A stretch of 16,287 nt of DNA from Candidatus Nomurabacteria bacterium (GTDB lineage Bacteria; Patescibacteriota; Minisyncoccia; Phycocordibacterales; UBA10002): contig CALQZP010000016.1 of assembly GCA_943349725.1 (NCBI GenBank), positions 1 to 16,287 of the forward strand, written 5' to 3'. How positions within the stretch are numbered: the stretch's first letter is position 1; the number at the start of each line of letters is the position of its first letter. The position numbers were made by a program, and so were the translations under genes. The notes under the pieces are model-generated. The model was not told the DNA's origin. It searched no databases and saw nothing but the letters and a program-made list of their open reading frames with translations. Shown here piece after piece: positions 6,069-12,572 of this stretch.

Positions 6069-7874
6069 CTAAAAAATATCAACAATGCGCAAACGAAGCT
6101 CGGTACGGTTATTGAAAGTAGACTTCTCCACATGCGCCAAAAGAGTAATTGGATTACCCTCCTTGAGCTTGTCGCTGAAGTCCACAATTGTCGCGTAAAA
6201 CTTAATCGCCTGCACATACACTCCATCGGACTTGGCGAAGGTGAGTTTAAGATGTTGTTTCTCTTTTCCGAATTGTTCCATTTTGCGCACCTTGGCGTTT
6301 TCAAACAAAAATATCGGCTTGTGATTTCCCACACCAAATGGAGCAAGCTTTTCCACTTCCTGATAGGTGCGCAGGTTCACCTCATCAAACGAAAGCACCG
6401 CGTCCGCGATAACCGTATCCGAAGGAGCTTCCACTGTCCGCACCTTTTCGTAGGCGCGTTCCAGCTCTTCCTCCAAAAGATGCACACGTTCAAGCGTCGT
6501 GGAAAATCCACCCGCCTCTTTGTGCCCGCCAAAACCACTGAACACCGTACGCGCTTCGTGCATCATGAGCGAGAGGTCTACCCTTCCACCCGAACGACAC
6601 GAACCCTTAAGTTCTAAGCCCCCTCCCTCCTTCGCCAAGGCTCCGGAGGGCAGGTCCCGACCCCACAGAAATACAGGGCACTGCATATCTTCAGCAAGGG
6701 AGTTCGCCACAAGTCCGAGAAGTGCCGGTCGCCAGTTGGGATTTCCCGCGACAACAACTTTCCGCAGTCCCCGCTCCTCAACGGTCTTTCTGACCTCTTT
6801 CACGAGTGATGCCACCTTCCCTTTCCGTTCGTCATTTATTTTATCCAAATGTTTCGCGAGCGCCCCAGCCTCCACCTCGTCGGTTGTCGCAAACAGGCGA
6901 AAAGCATCCATCGGAACTCCCATACGTGACGCGGCGTTGATGCGAGGCGAGATACTGAAACCGACGTCATCTTCGGTGATGTCTTTGCGGTTAAGTCGGA
7001 GTCGGAGCAGAAGCTGTCCGAGACCCACCCGCGGGGATTTGCGTAAAACCTTGAGTCCATAGTGCGCGAGCACTCTGTTTTCACCAGTAAGTGGGACCAT
7101 ATCGGAGAGAGTCGCGATACCGACCATGTCCAACAACCATTTTTCCCATCCGATGGGAAAAATGGTTGTTGGAAGCTCGAAGTTCGAAGTTCGAAGTTCG
7201 AAGCCAGAACGAAGGCGCAGACAAAGCGCCTGAACGAGTTTAAAAATAACACCGGAGCCACAGAGCATCTTTTCGGGGTAAGCGCAGTCCACTTGTTTAG
7301 GGTTCAAAATGGCGAACGCAGGAGGGAGTCCACCGTGCGCTTGCCCTTCCGAAGCCTCGCGCGGAGGAGGGGGCAAGTGATGGTCGGTAATAATGACCTC
7401 AATGCCGAGCTCGTTTGCGAGGGAAACTGCTTCGATATCGGTAATTCCACAGTCAATCGTGATCAAGAGTTTCGTGCCATCCTTTCCGAATTGTTCCACA
7501 GCATTTTTACTTAACCCAAACCCTTCCGTATGACGATCGGGAATGTAGTTTTGGAAATTCCCGTACCCAATCTTCTTGAAAAAGTCGTGGAGAACAACCG
7601 CCCCAGGGATACCATCGGCGTCATAGTCGCTGAAAATGGTGATTTTTTCACCTTTCTGTATGGCTTCAAGTATCCTTATGACCGCCTTTTCCATATCCTT
7701 AAGCGCAAACGGGTCGTGCGTGTGATTCTCGTAGTCCGGATTCAGAAACCGCTCCGCCTCTTCCCCACTCTGTATCCCCCTCCCCACGAGAAGTTGCCGA
7801 ACGAGTGGCGAATACGCCAAAAGCTCTTTTTCCACTTCGGACGAAGGCGACTCTCTCACCGTATATTTCTGCAT
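6069..7874 (-). CDS. recJ: Single-stranded-DNA-specific exonuclease RecJ
   Basis: RecJ degrades single-stranded DNA 5' to 3' in recombination and mismatch repair. It belongs to the DHH phosphoesterases. Visible motifs are SDYDADG (82-88), TIDCG (139-143), TDHH (163-166), GIATLSDMVPL (252-262), SPRINAASRMG (309-319) and the DHHA1-type SGFGGHKEAGG (446-456). A C-terminal OB-like part follows to residue 601. All metal-binding positions are intact. At 601 residues it is slightly long because of three low-complexity inserts. These lie at about 167-187, 218-240 and 407-424 and match repeat DNA; all keep the frame. The ATG at 7874 follows an extended -10 box by 6 nt, so the mRNA may be leaderless. 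It is the first gene of a minus-strand run with rnhA, comEC and a small unknown gene. Confidence 0.95.
   Translation of the reverse strand: MQKYTVRESPSSEVEKELLAYSPLVRQLLVGRGIQSGEEAERFLNPDYENHTHDPFALKDMEKAVIRILEAIQKGEKITIFSDYDADGIPGAVVLHDFFKKIGYGNFQNYIPDRHTEGFGLSKNAVEQFGKDGTKLLITIDCGITDIEAVSLANELGIEVIITDHHLPPPPREASEGQAHGGLPPAFAILNPKQVDCAYPEKMLCGSGVIFKLVQALCLRLRSGFELRTSNFELPTTIFPIGWEKWLLDMVGIATLSDMVPLTGENRVLAHYGLKVLRKSPRVGLGQLLLRLRLNRKDITEDDVGFSISPRINAASRMGVPMDAFRLFATTDEVEAGALAKHLDKINDERKGKVASLVKEVRKTVEERGLRKVVVAGNPNWRPALLGLVANSLAEDMQCPVFLWGRDLPSGALAKEGGGLELKGSCRSGGRVDLSLMMHEARTVFSGFGGHKEAGGFSTTLERVHLLEEELERAYEKVRTVEAPSDTVIADAVLSFDEVNLRTYQEVEKLAPFGVGNHKPIFLFENAKVRKMEQFGKEKQHLKLTFAKSDGVYVQAIKFYATIVDFSDKLKEGNPITLLAHVEKSTFNNRTELRLRIVDIF
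6631..6656 (+). repeat. GC-rich hairpin module, copy 1 (inside recJ)
   Basis: The core CGCCAAGGCTCCGGAGGGCA matches the core of the three other copies (7340, 10595, 13064). In recJ it is read from the opposite strand as part of DLPSGALAKEG, a variable segment just after the PVFLWGR strand. The orientation is opposite to the other three copies. Confidence 0.65.
7129..7173. repeat. 45-bp near-perfect palindrome inside recJ
   Basis: Twenty-one bases at 7129-7149 are exactly complementary to 7153-7173 with three bases between them. On the coding strand the downstream arm encodes the conserved GWEKWLLD entry of the GIATLSD motif block. The upstream arm encodes the non-conserved ELPTTIFPI, so the upstream arm looks like the copied one. 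Confidence 0.85.
7177..7203 (-). repeat. TCGAAGT heptamer array inside recJ
   Basis: Three perfect TCGAAGT units and a six-base partial fourth lie 4 nt from the palindrome. On the coding strand they read FELRTSNFEL, a two-fold echo created by the 21-nt reading period of a 7-nt repeat. Confidence 0.8.
7340..7362 (-). repeat. GC-rich hairpin module, copy 2 (inside recJ)
   Basis: Minus-strand GCGCGAGGCTTCGGAAGGGC matches copies 1, 3 and 4. It encodes part of PREASEGQAHG directly after the conserved TDHH motif. The insert keeps the recJ frame. Confidence 0.65.
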
Positions 7875-7880
7875 AAAGGT

Positions 7881-7889
7881 ATTCTATCA
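7881..7889 (-). promoter_or_regulatory. Extended -10 element of recJ
   Basis: Minus-strand TGATAGAAT is a TGn-extended -10 box. It is followed by 6 nt and the recJ ATG at 7874. There is no recognisable -35 and no Shine-Dalgarno site, consistent with a leaderless message. Confidence 0.45.
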
Positions 7890-7924
7890 CGGAGCTCTTG
7901 GGCTTTTTCTTTTCACTCTTTTCT

Positions 7925-7959
7925 CCTATACTACTTACTACTAGCTACTTTCTACTCAC
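7925..7959 (+). repeat. Heptamer array (TACTNNC) abutting the HIT gene start
   Basis: Four units of TACTNNC, preceded by a fifth divergent unit CCTATAC, run in exact 7-nt register and end one base before the ATG at 7961. TATACT at 7927-7932 could be a -10 box. The array stands where a ribosome binding site is expected. Confidence 0.75.
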
Positions 7960-7960
7960 T

Positions 7961-8365
7961 ATGCCTGATTGTATTTTCTGCAAAATTATCAAAGGGGAAA
8001 TCCCCTGCACAAAGGTCTACGAGGACGCCGCCGTCTTCGGCTTTTTGGACATTAAGCCGGTAAACCCCGGGCACACCTTGGTCATACCCAAGAAACACTA
8101 CGAAAACATTCACGAAACACCCGATGAACTTCTGGGGAAAATGGCTATCGTTGCGAAGAGAATAGCGGATGCGATACTCAAACTTGGCGCCAAAGGAATT
8201 AATATCGGTATGAACAACGGCGCAGTTGCGGGACAGTCTGTCTTCCATGCGCACATACACGTCATGCCCCGCTACGGCAAAGACTCCTTCTCACTGTGGG
8301 TGGGAAAGGAATACGACGGGAGCGAACGGGAAGAAGTGGCGGGGAAAATCAAGAACGCGTTGTAG
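7961..8365 (+). CDS. HIT-family (Hint-type) nucleotide-binding hydrolase
   Basis: The 134-residue protein has the histidine triad His96-x-His98-x-His100 in FHAHIHVMPR. It also has the N-terminal DCIFCKIIKGEIP block with Cys4 and Cys7, which in Hint proteins are likely zinc ligands. LDIKPVNPGHTLVIPKKH (29-46) is the usual nucleotide-binding segment. Hint enzymes hydrolyse purine nucleoside phosphoramidates and adenylated conjugates in the cytoplasm. The length is typical and all motifs are intact. I chose the ATG at 7961 (MPDCIFC). The frame is open further upstream, but that stretch is hydrophobic and partly made of heptamer repeat. The gene stands alone and converges on pgk. Confidence 0.93.
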   Translation: MPDCIFCKIIKGEIPCTKVYEDAAVFGFLDIKPVNPGHTLVIPKKHYENIHETPDELLGKMAIVAKRIADAILKLGAKGINIGMNNGAVAGQSVFHAHIHVMPRYGKDSFSLWVGKEYDGSEREEVAGKIKNAL

Positions 8366-8374
8366 TTTCTTCAT

Positions 8375-8482
8375 CCCCTCGTCAGATGAGGAGGGGTGTC
8401 GAGTCTTCGAGACGGGGTGGTGCTGATTTTCTAAAACACCACCACCTCGCCCTACGGGCACTCCTCCTCAACTAAGGAGGAG
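8375..8482. repeat. Cluster of palindromes between the HIT gene and pgk
   Basis: The gap between two convergent genes holds several hairpins in a row. CCCCTC/GAGGGG lies at 8375-8396. TCGAGTCTTCGA lies at 8399-8410. GGTGGTG/CACCACC lies at 8416-8443 with an inner TTTT/AAAA stem. CTCCTCC/GGAGGAG lies at 8461-8482. No T tract follows directly, but the structure could still end both transcripts. The compact mosaic of hairpins looks like a repeat element rather than a simple terminator. Confidence 0.6.
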
Positions 8483-8496
8483 AAGTAAGACGCGAC

Positions 8497-9618
8497 TTAA
8501 TTCTTCTTCAAAAGGGCATCAATTCCCGGCAACGTCTCGTTCGCCAAAAACTCAAGCATTGCCCCTCCACCGGTTGAGACAAAGCTAAATCGCTCATTGA
8601 GTCCCAGTTTAGAAACAACCGCAAGGCTGTCTCCCCCGCCGATAATGGTCTCGGCGTCACATTCCGCGAGCATTTGCGCGAGCGCGATGGTTCCCGCATC
8701 AAACCCAGTTTCGTATTCTCCAAGCGGGCCGTTCCAGAGCACGAACTTAGCCTTCTCGGCAAGAGCGCGAATGTCATCAAGCCCGTTTGGTCCCGCATCA
8801 ACAATCTTTTCGTCTTTTTCTACAGCGTCCATTCCCCTAACCGAACTTCCCGAAGGTGAATGCGCTATCACATCGGAGGGAACATGTATTTTCGGATTTT
8901 CAAAAATAACAGGGCCGATTTCACAACTTGAAACGAGAGAGACCCCCGTTTCGTACCCTCGTGCCTTGTAAATATCATTGGCGAGCGCGCCACAGACATA
9001 GATATCATCGGCAATGCCGAGAAAGCGTTCAATAAGAGGCGTTTTTGTCTCAAACTTTGCTCCACCCAAAATAACAAGCGCTGGATGCTCGGGGGAAAAT
9101 GCCTTAGAAAGATTCTTCACCTCCTCTTCAAAAACCAGACCCGCAAAGCTCGGCAAGAGTCTCGGGACACCCACGATGGATGCGTGTTCCCTATGCGATA
9201 CCGCAAAGGCCTCGTTCACAAAAAGGTCACCAAGAGAGGCGAGCTCCTTGGCGAAGACGGGGTCGTTCGTTACTTCGCCCGGGAATCTACGCAGATTCTC
9301 AATGAGTAGAAAGGTGCCGTCTTCAAGCGAAGCCGACTTTTCCTGGGCTTCCGCGGTAGTTTTTACAAACATAACCGAAATCAGGGTCTTCAGATAAACA
9401 AATACCGGCGCGAGTGACTCGTTAGGGTCTCGTCCGATATGTCCAATGATGATGGTTTTTGCACCTTGCTCCCGTAGATATGCGAGCGTCTTTTTAGCGC
9501 TATCAATTCTGTGCGTATCACGAGGTACTCCGTTCTCAACCGGAGCGTCAAGGTCAAGGCGAAGCAGGACGCGTTTACCTACTAAATTACCGGCATCCTT
9601 GAGGGTGGGAAGGGTCAT
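8497..9618 (-). CDS. pgk: Phosphoglycerate kinase
   Basis: Pgk transfers phosphate between 1,3-bisphosphoglycerate and ADP in glycolysis, in the cytoplasm. The 373 residues are a little shorter than the usual 390-415 but cover both domains. Motifs in order are RLDLDAP (20-26), GHIGRDP (59-65), ENLRRFPGE (about 107-115), NEAFAVSHREHAS (about 134-146), GGAKFETK (about 190), WNGPLGEYE (about 293), GGGDS (about 327) and STGGGA. The N-terminal signature normally has Asn at the fourth position of R-x-D-x-N and here has Asp24. The ATG at 9618 follows an A/T-rich stretch without a Shine-Dalgarno site. The gene is behind tpiA on the same strand, but a long inverted repeat lies between them. Confidence 0.95.
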   Translation of the reverse strand: MTLPTLKDAGNLVGKRVLLRLDLDAPVENGVPRDTHRIDSAKKTLAYLREQGAKTIIIGHIGRDPNESLAPVFVYLKTLISVMFVKTTAEAQEKSASLEDGTFLLIENLRRFPGEVTNDPVFAKELASLGDLFVNEAFAVSHREHASIVGVPRLLPSFAGLVFEEEVKNLSKAFSPEHPALVILGGAKFETKTPLIERFLGIADDIYVCGALANDIYKARGYETGVSLVSSCEIGPVIFENPKIHVPSDVIAHSPSGSSVRGMDAVEKDEKIVDAGPNGLDDIRALAEKAKFVLWNGPLGEYETGFDAGTIALAQMLAECDAETIIGGGDSLAVVSKLGLNERFSFVSTGGGAMLEFLANETLPGIDALLKKN

Positions 9619-9632
9619 AAAAAATTTCTACG

Positions 9633-9733
9633 TACCTAATTCACCTAATTTCTAATAAAATTTCAAATTCCCTAATTTAAGAATTCCTCCTTTGATATTT
9701 TATTAGGTGAATTAGAAATTAGACAATTAGGTA
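9633..9733. repeat. Long imperfect inverted repeat filling the tpiA-pgk gap
   Basis: The left arm (9633-9667) and right arm (9691-9733) are both made of CTAATTN-type units in opposite orientation. They can fold into an imperfect hairpin of about 35-40 bp. The centre holds AAAGGAGG on the minus strand with no start codon at a useful distance. The gap therefore consists almost entirely of this structure, and any pgk promoter would have to lie in it. Confidence 0.7.
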
Positions 9734-9735
9734 AT

Positions 9736-10503
9736 TTATAAGGTATTCGCGATCTTCAGCATCTTCCCAAACCTCTCGGCGTCCAAGCTCGCGTGGCCGA
9801 CCAGGAGTCCCGACACTCCACCCTCGGTGAGAATGGGGGCGGTATTGCTCTCTTCGGCGGACCCACCGTAGAGAATACGCGGGAGCTGTGCCGTTTCTTC
9901 GCCAAATGCATCCGCAATCACCTTTTGTATAAAAATCGCCATCTCACGAATGCCCCGCGGGTCCGCCGCCTCCTTCGCACTCTTCCCTATCGCCCAGAGT
10001 GGCTCATAGGCAATACAGATGTCACGAAACTGCGCGCGAGTAGTCCCCATAAGCGAGGCGACAATTTGTGCTTTTAGCATAGCGAAATAAGTGCCCTCGG
10101 CATCACGTTCTTTTTCACCCACACAGACAATCGGAAAAAGGCCTTCGGTGAGTACCGCTTTGACCTTCTTTGAAACCATCTCGTCGGTTTCACCAAGCGC
10201 CCGACGTTCCGAGTGACCGACAATGACATAAGACACACCGAGGTCTTTCAGCATTTCGGGACTTACCTCTCCAGTCGCACGCCCCGCGTTCGCCCAAAAG
10301 ACATCCTGCGCGCCAAGCGACACCCTTGTTGTCCCGCTTTTCGGAAACAATCCCAAAAAGGAAAACGGCGGACAGATGACCGTTTCCACCTTTTCGAGCT
10401 TCCCACCCGCGAGCTTCACCTTATTAAAAAGCACCCGCGCCTCGCGAGCACTCGGCGGGTTCATCTTCCAGTTCGCAACGATTAGTTTCTTTTTCTTTGA
10501 CAC
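9736..10503 (-). CDS. tpiA: Triosephosphate isomerase
   Basis: TpiA interconverts dihydroxyacetone phosphate and glyceraldehyde 3-phosphate. The 255 residues match the family length. The catalytic residues are visible: Asn11 and Lys13 in ANWKMN, His97 in VGHSERR, and Glu167 in AYEPLWAIG. The phosphate-binding LYGGSAEESN and LVGHASL blocks follow. The active-site lid after WAIG reads KSAKEA, whereas the common form is TGKTA, so loop 6 is a variant. I chose the GTG at 10503 because it gives the normal N terminus (S-K-K-K-K-L-I-V-A-N-W-K) and follows a -10 hexamer by 6 nt. The GTG at 10524 would add seven residues encoded by a hairpin arm. Confidence 0.94.
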   Translation of the reverse strand: MSKKKKLIVANWKMNPPSAREARVLFNKVKLAGGKLEKVETVICPPFSFLGLFPKSGTTRVSLGAQDVFWANAGRATGEVSPEMLKDLGVSYVIVGHSERRALGETDEMVSKKVKAVLTEGLFPIVCVGEKERDAEGTYFAMLKAQIVASLMGTTRAQFRDICIAYEPLWAIGKSAKEAADPRGIREMAIFIQKVIADAFGEETAQLPRILYGGSAEESNTAPILTEGGVSGLLVGHASLDAERFGKMLKIANTL

Positions 10504-10509
10504 AGAGAA

Positions 10510-10538
10510 AGTATACCCCCACACCCATCAGCCAACAA
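10510..10538 (-). promoter_or_regulatory. Putative tpiA promoter overlapping a hairpin
   Basis: On the minus strand TTGTTG (10533-10538) is followed by a 17-nt spacer and TATACT (10510-10515), then 6 nt to the GTG. The -35 half lies in the loop of the 10511-10561 hairpin, the spacer is one arm, and the -10 is at the stem base. The -35 matches the consensus only in TTG. Confidence 0.45.
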
Positions 10539-10561
10539 GGCTGATGGGTGTGGGGGTATAC
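10511..10561 (-). terminator. Perfect 23-bp hairpin between the pilus block and tpiA
   Basis: Bases 10511-10533 and 10539-10561 are perfectly complementary around an AACAA loop. On the minus strand the stem is followed by TTTCTCT, an imperfect T tract. It may therefore end transcripts coming from the pilus genes upstream, and its downstream arm carries part of the tpiA promoter. Confidence 0.6.
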
Positions 10562-10576
10562 CCCGTCTCTCCTAGA

Positions 10577-10597
10577 AGCTAAAAGCTATCAGCTACC
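10577..10597. repeat. AGCTANN heptamer array (x3)
   Basis: Three contiguous units AGCTAAA, AGCTATC and AGCTACC lie between the tpiA hairpin and hairpin module copy 3. Confidence 0.6.
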
Positions 10598-10622
10598 TGC
10601 CTGCCGAAGCCTCGGCGCAGGT
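10595..10622 (-). repeat. GC-rich hairpin module, copy 3 (intergenic)
   Basis: Minus-strand CTGCGCCGAGGCTTCGGCAG, bordered by ACC/GGT, matches the module found in recJ and in the PilV-like leader. It can fold with GCCGA pairing to TCGGC. Confidence 0.7.
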
Positions 10623-10637
10623 GGGTAAGCTTTCCCA

Positions 10638-11993
10638 TCACTCCACCTCCCTCCACCCATTTAAGGTATAGCCTCCCGCTGGACCACTCGTGAACAGGAG
10701 GTTCGCCAGTCCGGTTTCATAGATAACTTCCGCGCTATTCTGAAGGCGAATCCTCCACGCCGTTACCTCCTTCACTTGAATAGAGTTTTCAAGCAGGATT
10801 TCACCGTGGCCGGCATAGACAAGGAGCTTTCCCGTAACGGAATTTCTCGCGTTAATCGCTTTCTCGGTTCCTCCTGTCTCCGCGCTTTTATTTTGCGAAA
10901 TCATAAGCACATAGGAGCCGGCGGAACCCGACCCGTCAAAGGTCGCGGAGTTCTCAAGCATTATCTTGCTTGAGGTGGTCTGATCGCTCGTCTTGTCCGC
11001 GATAATCGGCACACTACTTGCTCCGAGTGAGGAGCTGACCTTAATAGTCGGGGTATTCTTGACGGTAATGTTTCCCGAAACCCATAAGGCACCGGTAAGT
11101 GTTACCGTAGGGCTCCCGCTTATTTCAAGGTCGCAGTTTATCTTCTTGGGACCAATCGTGACATCGTCGTCTATCACGTACGGACACGGCGTAGAAATAG
11201 TGCCTCCTGCGCTCGCGTCACTCTCCCAGTCGGAAATAAGACTGTCGGCAATCGGAAGCGAAGAAGTGGCTTGGTCGGCACTTCCCGGGTGGAGTGTTCC
11301 ACTGACCGTGGTGTCCACCTTTGACACATAATACGCATCACCATCAACGATGGAGTTTTGTATTGTATGTGCGAACGCAGAGCTGGTCGCATGAATACCG
11401 TCAATAAGACCTGTGGGACCCGCCGAGACGATGGAACCCTTGATAAGATTGGATCCCGCACCGTCAACAGAGCCGTTGGAATAGACGTTTCCCGAAACCG
11501 AAGAACTGTTTTCAAGAATAACCCCTCCCTCCCCCGACTGCATTCCATAGTTGAAGGTGGCGCCGACGCCAGTCGCAATTTTTGCTTTGCTTTTTCGCGT
11601 ATAGCGATCACTAACCCCCGCGGAAATCACCTCCATTCCTCCGAGCACGGTGGTAGTAGTCGCGGTGCCGACAGCGGTGCCGACCGCTAGATTTTCAACC
11701 GCGTCCACACTTATGCCTTTCATCACGCGGTAGACCACATCCTGCGAAACTCCCTCTGCCGCGTACAGACTTTGCGCGCCTCGTTCAATGGACCGAATAG
11801 ATTCCACCTGATTGATGACGGGACTCGTGACACCCAAACCGATGGTAAGTGAAATGACCATAAAAAGAATGGCGGCGAGAATAATGGCCTGCCCCTGCGA
11901 ACGATGGAACATAAAATATGGAATATGGAATATTCTATTGTATGGTCTTTTTGCTTTCATCTTATGGTTCATATTATCTAGTCCATATTTCAT
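10638..11993 (-). CDS. PilX-like pilus-associated or surface protein with one N-terminal anchor
   Basis: The 451-residue protein begins with a cytoplasmic leader, then one hydrophobic helix (QAIILAAILFMVISLTIGLG, about residues 35-54). SIERGAQSLYAAEG follows, typical of PilX-type pilus assembly proteins. The rest is exported-looking: rich in Ser, Thr, Gly and Val, almost Lys-poor in places. It has repeating turns such as SGNVYSNGSV and LTGALWVSGNITV that suggest a beta-solenoid, and a Cys pair about 17 residues apart (PCPYV, INCDL). The +5 Glu of true prepilins is missing. The ATG at 11993 is 4 nt after the preceding stop, which supports it. ATGs at 11972, 11960 and 11912 are in frame, and the last (MFHRSQG) would remove the repeat-encoded leader. 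It is the last gene of the pilus block. An adhesin or tip role is only a guess. Confidence 0.7.
   Translation of the reverse strand: MKYGLDNMNHKMKAKRPYNRIFHIPYFMFHRSQGQAIILAAILFMVISLTIGLGVTSPVINQVESIRSIERGAQSLYAAEGVSQDVVYRVMKGISVDAVENLAVGTAVGTATTTTVLGGMEVISAGVSDRYTRKSKAKIATGVGATFNYGMQSGEGGVILENSSSVSGNVYSNGSVDGAGSNLIKGSIVSAGPTGLIDGIHATSSAFAHTIQNSIVDGDAYYVSKVDTTVSGTLHPGSADQATSSLPIADSLISDWESDASAGGTISTPCPYVIDDDVTIGPKKINCDLEISGSPTVTLTGALWVSGNITVKNTPTIKVSSSLGASSVPIIADKTSDQTTSSKIMLENSATFDGSGSAGSYVLMISQNKSAETGGTEKAINARNSVTGKLLVYAGHGEILLENSIQVKEVTAWRIRLQNSAEVIYETGLANLLFTSGPAGGYTLNGWREVE
11904..11931 (-). repeat. ATGGAAT heptamer array in the PilX-like leader
   Basis: Four units in exact register (plus strand: ATGGAAC, ATAAAAT, ATGGAAT, ATGGAAT) encode IFHIPYFMFH near the N terminus. 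The next two genes upstream have the same array at the equivalent place. Confidence 0.8.
11959..11993 (-). repeat. ATG-bearing heptamer array at the PilX-like gene start
   Basis: Five 7-nt units on the minus strand beginning ATGAAAT and ATGGACT carry several ATGs. Because 7 is not a multiple of 3, successive ATGs fall in different frames. Those at 11993 and 11972, 21 nt apart, share the coding frame. Confidence 0.6.
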
Positions 11994-11997
11994 CGCC

Positions 11998-12555
11998 TTA
12001 ATACGAGTCCCTTAGCACCGCAGTTGCATAAAAGTTCTCGGTTCGAAGCGTTCTCCCGGTTCCCGACGTAAACGTCATCTCTATCTTAACGCCTTTTGAC
12101 CGCGCGGTGGTAATTTTCCTGAACACTAGATTGGTGACGGCGGTTGTGGAACTGGTCAGTACCCCCGTTACCACACCGTTTTCTTTGAGCGAAAGCTTCC
12201 CATTAGCCACAGAGAACTCAACCGTCCGTGCAGTACCGGCCGTATCGGTGCTATTGAGGAGAAGTTTCCCGGGACTTGTCCCTAAGGTGCTCCCAGCGTC
12301 ATCTACCGCGTTTGCGTTCCTCACTTCCCTCACCAATCGTTCAAGTGAGAAAGCAGACTCCTGCTCTATTCTTTGAACACTCTTAAGGACCGCGTAAGAA
12401 CGGGTGATGACGATAAGGGTTTGGAGCATCGCAAGGAGCGCAAACGTAAGAATGGCTACATAGAAAAGCATCTCCACGAGGCTGAAACCGCCATGGAATA
12501 TGGAATATGGAATATGGAATACTTTGCGCTTCTTGCTTCTCATCTGATAGTTCAT
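11998..12555 (-). CDS. Type IV pilus/type II secretion pseudopilin, PilW/GspJ-like
   Basis: This is a minor pilin of 185 residues. The class III signal is HGG|FSLVEMLFYVAIL, with predicted prepilin-peptidase cleavage after Gly23 and Glu at mature position 5. It continues into the usual hydrophobic helix and amphipathic segment (RIEQESAFSLERLVREVRNA). The globular part is beta-rich with no cysteines. The family is inferred from the helix pattern and gene order; PilW/GspJ is the nearest type. The leader of 23 residues contains VFHIPYSIFH, encoded by four heptamers. No in-frame ATG exists between the array and the cleavage site, so translation must cross the array. Starts are the ATG at 12555 or at 12543. 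It follows the PilV-like gene by 17 nt and precedes the PilX-like gene by 4 nt. Confidence 0.8.
   Translation of the reverse strand: MNYQMRSKKRKVFHIPYSIFHGGFSLVEMLFYVAILTFALLAMLQTLIVITRSYAVLKSVQRIEQESAFSLERLVREVRNANAVDDAGSTLGTSPGKLLLNSTDTAGTARTVEFSVANGKLSLKENGVVTGVLTSSTTAVTNLVFRKITTARSKGVKIEMTFTSGTGRTLRTENFYATAVLRDSY
12493..12520 (-). repeat. Perfect ATGGAAT x4 array in the PilW/GspJ-like leader
   Basis: Four identical units (28 bp, plus strand) lie between the start codons and the prepilin cleavage site. A change of one unit would shift the frame by one base and stop pilin synthesis. Confidence 0.9.
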
Positions 12556-12566
12556 GTTACATGGTT
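12539..12566 (-). repeat. ATG-type heptamers at the PilW/GspJ-like gene start
   Basis: Four 7-nt units on the minus strand (AACCATG, TAACATG, then two more divergent units) cover the start region and carry the ATGs at 12562, 12555 and 12543. Confidence 0.5.
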
Positions 12567-12572
12567 AATACT

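Noticed and set aside
6038..6346. N-terminal extension of rnhA upstream of 6037
   Set aside because: The frame is open, but it overlaps the conserved 3' end of recJ, has no family similarity, and the ATG at 6037 gives a standard RNase HI start.
7925..7959. CRISPR-like tandem repeats
   Set aside because: Units are 7 nt with no unique spacers, and no cas genes are present. The same holds for the other arrays.
7898..7960. Upstream in-frame extension of the HIT protein, which would look like a signal peptide
   Set aside because: The hydrophobic stretch is partly the translated TACTNNC array, and Hint proteins are cytoplasmic and begin near the CxxC block.
9684..9693. Strong Shine-Dalgarno-like AAAGGAGG on the minus strand in the tpiA-pgk gap
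   Set aside because: No start codon follows at a useful distance except a TTG opening a four-codon frame. It lies in the centre of the inverted repeat and is too far from pgk.
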